Assembly: GCA_002362575.1 (NCBI GenBank)
Contig: DEUM01000050.1
Span: 54,765 to 62,713, forward strand
Length of the DNA: 7,949 nucleotides
Direction: 5' to 3'
DNA from: Lachnoclostridium sp. UBA3262
Lineage (GTDB): Bacteria > Bacillota > Clostridia > Lachnospirales > Lachnospiraceae
This document shows positions 5,955-7,949 of this stretch, piece after piece. Each line of letters begins with the position of its first letter. Positions within the stretch are counted from its first letter, which is position 1. The notes beneath the pieces are model-generated. The model saw nothing but the letters and a program-made list of their open reading frames with translations, was not told where the DNA came from and did no database searches. Position numbers and translations under genes: made by a program.

Positions 5955-7416
5955 AATCACAATAGATGAATTAGAAAAGTATCTCTGGGGGTCAGCGGTT
6001 TTACTTCGTACCCATGTGGATGCTGGTGCATATAAGCAGTATATCTTTCCGCTTTTATTCTTCAAACGTCTAAGTGACGTATATGATGAAGAGTGCGAAA
6101 AGGCCAGAGCTGAATACGGTGAGGAAGCTCTGGATTGGGAAGAAAATCATCAGTTTATGATTCCTGATGGTGCACATTGGAATGATGTGCGTAATGTTTC
6201 ACAGGATGTTGGTAAAGCAATAAAGGATGCATTCCACGCAATCGAAGTGGAAAACCCGGAGAAACTGCAAGGTATTTTCGGTGACGCTTCTTGGACAAAT
6301 AAAAATCGTTTACCGGATAGATTGCTGAAGGATTTGTTAGAGCATTTCAGTTCAAAGACACTTTCCATCGAAAACTGTCCTGCTGATGAGCTTGGACAGG
6401 GATACGAATACCTTATCAAGCAGTTTGCAGATGACAGTGGCCATACTGCCCAGGAGTTCTACACGAATCGTACTGTTGTAAATCTGATGACGGAGATGTT
6501 AAAGCCACAGCCTGGCGAATCTATCTACGATCCAACGTGCGGCAGCGCCGGTATGCTGATTTCGGCGGTAGCATACCTCAAACAGCAGAATAAAGAGTGG
6601 AGAAACTTATCGATATATGGACAGGAAATTGTAACCCTTACGTCCACGATTGCGAGAATGAACTTGCTTCTTCATGGTGTTCAGGACTTTGAGATTGTGA
6701 ATGCAGATACATTAAAAACGCCGGCGTTTACTGACCATGCAAAGCTTCAGCAATTTGACCTTGTTTTGGCAAATCCGCCGTACTCAATTAAGCAGTGGGA
6801 CAGAACGGCTTTTGAAAGTGATAAGTATGGTCGAAACTTTTTAGGAACGCCACCTCAAGGACGTGCTGATTATGCATTCTTCCAGCACATCTTAAAAAGT
6901 ATGGACCCTGTTACGGGTAGATGCGCTATCTTATTCCCGCACGGAGTATTATTCCGTGGTGAAGAACAGGAAATGAGAGATAAACTGGTACGTGCAGACT
7001 TAATTGAATGCGTATTAGGGATAGGACGTAACCTTTTCTACAACTCTCCGATGGAAGCTTGTATCATTATTTGCAGAAGTAACAAACCGAAGGATAGAAG
7101 AGGAAAAATCCAGTTCATCAATGCAAAACATGAAGTAACAAGAAAGAACGCACAGAGCTATCTTGAAGATCACCATATCAAAAAGATTGCTAAAGTGTAC
7201 GATGATTATTCAACGGAACCGGGCTTTTCCGCAGTTGTTTCCAATAAGGATATCTTAGAAAACGGCGCAGAGCTTACCATATCGCTGTATGTGGATGAGG
7301 TTAATGATGATGAAGCAATTCCGGTTGAAGATGCGGTACAGATTTGGGTAGAGAGAAGTCGTAGATTTAATGCATATTATGACTTGCTTGCAAAACTGAT
7401 AAAGGAGGGAGAATAA
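5944..7416 (+). CDS. hsdM: Second type I modification methylase subunit (HsdM)
   Basis: The protein has 490 residues. Its ATG lies inside the end of the upstream gene (11-nt overlap), with SD AGGAGGT (5930-5936) 7 nt before it, which suggests translational coupling. It is a full-length HsdM: helical N-domain (AYKQYIFPLLFFKRLSDVYDEE, 29-50), QEFYTNR at 170-176, motif I DPTCGSAG at 196-203, motif IV NPPY at 277-280, and the C-terminal helical region that contacts HsdS. It is clearly homologous along its length to the HsdM half of the preceding gene (for example YEYLIK, IARMNLxLHG, FESDKYGRN, GVLF), but it differs throughout, including at the motif X and motif I positions. This is an old duplication or separate acquisition, not a recent copy. 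Motif IV is intact, and the A-G ending of motif I also occurs in EcoKI M, so it is probably active. It likely pairs with the HsdS downstream and with the other M. Confidence 0.93.
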   Translation: MKNKITIDELEKYLWGSAVLLRTHVDAGAYKQYIFPLLFFKRLSDVYDEECEKARAEYGEEALDWEENHQFMIPDGAHWNDVRNVSQDVGKAIKDAFHAIEVENPEKLQGIFGDASWTNKNRLPDRLLKDLLEHFSSKTLSIENCPADELGQGYEYLIKQFADDSGHTAQEFYTNRTVVNLMTEMLKPQPGESIYDPTCGSAGMLISAVAYLKQQNKEWRNLSIYGQEIVTLTSTIARMNLLLHGVQDFEIVNADTLKTPAFTDHAKLQQFDLVLANPPYSIKQWDRTAFESDKYGRNFLGTPPQGRADYAFFQHILKSMDPVTGRCAILFPHGVLFRGEEQEMRDKLVRADLIECVLGIGRNLFYNSPMEACIIICRSNKPKDRRGKIQFINAKHEVTRKNAQSYLEDHHIKKIAKVYDDYSTEPGFSAVVSNKDILENGAELTISLYVDEVNDDEAIPVEDAVQIWVERSRRFNAYYDLLAKLIKEGE

Positions 7417-7949
7417 TGCCACATTATAAATTCTCTGACTTGGCTTACAACATTACAGACAAGAAGATGCCAGAGCCAGGTGATGAAAAAACTTATATCG
7501 GATTAGAGCATTTGGACTCTGGTTCCTTGGCCGTTACCCGTTGGGGTAGTGAGATTGAACTTAAGGGCCAAAAGTTGGTTATGAAAAAGGGTGATATTCT
7601 TTTTGGTAGAAGAAACACCTATCTTCGTAGAGCTGCAATTGCTCCACATGATGGAATTTTCTCTGCTCACGGAATGATTTTCAGACCTAAGACAGAAGTA
7701 ATTGACCCGGATTATTTTCCGTTCTTTATTGCTTCCGATTATTTTATGAATGCTGCAATTAGAATTTCGGTAGGTTCTTTGTCACCTACTGTAAACTGGA
7801 AGACTCTTAAGGAGCTGGAATTCGATATTCCAACAATTGAGCAGCAGCGAGAAAGTGCAAAAATTCTTAAGGCCGCAAATGATCTCAAAGAGTCATACCA
7901 GGTCTTGTTGAAGAAAACAGATGACTTAGTGAAATCGCAATTTATCGAG
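7416..7949 (+). CDS. hsdS: Type I specificity subunit HsdS, 3' end outside window
   Basis: ATG 7416-7418 overlaps the upstream TAA by one base (TAATG). SD AAAGGAGG at 7401-7408 lies 7 nt upstream, inside the end of hsdM. The frame is open to the window end, so 178 residues are visible. It encodes a first HsdS target recognition domain: KTYIGLEHLDSG at 25-36, KKGDILFGRRNTYLRRAAIAP at 57-77, FSAHGMIFRP at 82-91, SLSPTVNWKTLKELEFDIPTIEQQ at 121-144. A helix then begins the central conserved spacer (DDLVKSQFIE at the end). HsdS reads one half of a split DNA target per TRD and holds the M subunits. A second TRD is expected downstream but cannot be seen, so a half-length HsdS cannot be excluded. 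Its TRD is not closely similar to the TRD of the gene at 1890-3521. Confidence 0.92.
   Translation, partial: MPHYKFSDLAYNITDKKMPEPGDEKTYIGLEHLDSGSLAVTRWGSEIELKGQKLVMKKGDILFGRRNTYLRRAAIAPHDGIFSAHGMIFRPKTEVIDPDYFPFFIASDYFMNAAIRISVGSLSPTVNWKTLKELEFDIPTIEQQRESAKILKAANDLKESYQVLLKKTDDLVKSQFIE

Noticed and set aside
5944..7416. Second HsdM judged inactive because motif I reads DPTCGSAG and motif X QEFYTNR
   Set aside because: EcoKI HsdM has a similar A-G ending of motif I, and the catalytic NPPY is intact. Divergence here does not show loss of activity.
1890..7949. Phase-variable inverting hsdS cassette between the TRD at 2970-3420 and the hsdS at 7416 onward
   Set aside because: The two TRDs are in the same orientation, share no visible long DNA repeat, and no invertase gene is present in the window.

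Overview
The window looks like a chromosomal defence or accessory island from a low-to-moderate GC Firmicute. A gut-type Clostridia member, perhaps Lachnospiraceae, is the best guess. The evidence is AT-leaning codon use, strong AGGAGG-type ribosome binding sites before nearly every gene, and the general look of the proteins. The taxon is inferred from style, not from a marker gene. All recognised genes lie on the + strand.

Positions 1-1680 form a first transcription unit. It holds the end of a KilA-N domain DNA-binding protein, whose start lies before the window. Next comes a GIY-YIG nuclease with a C-terminal DUF4357-like region, then a 23-codon ORF that may be a gene remnant. A strong intrinsic terminator closes the unit. 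Positions 1681-1889 are non-coding and carry the control region of the next operon: a perfect 8-bp inverted repeat directly upstream of a TTGACA / extended -10 promoter.

Positions 1890-7949 (and beyond) are one tightly packed operon related to type I restriction-modification, with an unusual gene set. Gene 1 is a degenerate HsdM-like methyltransferase fused to an HsdS-type target recognition domain (TRD). Gene 2 is an ADP-ribosylglycohydrolase fused in frame to a complete HsdM N6-adenine methyltransferase. It has a well-placed internal Shine-Dalgarno and ATG at the domain junction. Gene 3 is a second, divergent HsdM. Gene 4 is an HsdS specificity subunit that runs off the window end. No HsdR (motor/nuclease) gene is visible, so it would have to lie outside the window or be absent.

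Together the operon encodes three M-type chains (one apparently catalytically dead), at least two TRDs and an ADP-ribose-removing enzyme. A reasonable inference is a modified type I-like methylation or defence complex. Its two active M subunits are distinct proteins rather than a homodimer, and an ADP-ribosyl hydrolase is tethered to one of them. The restriction activity, the DNA target and the ADP-ribosylated substrate cannot be read from this sequence.
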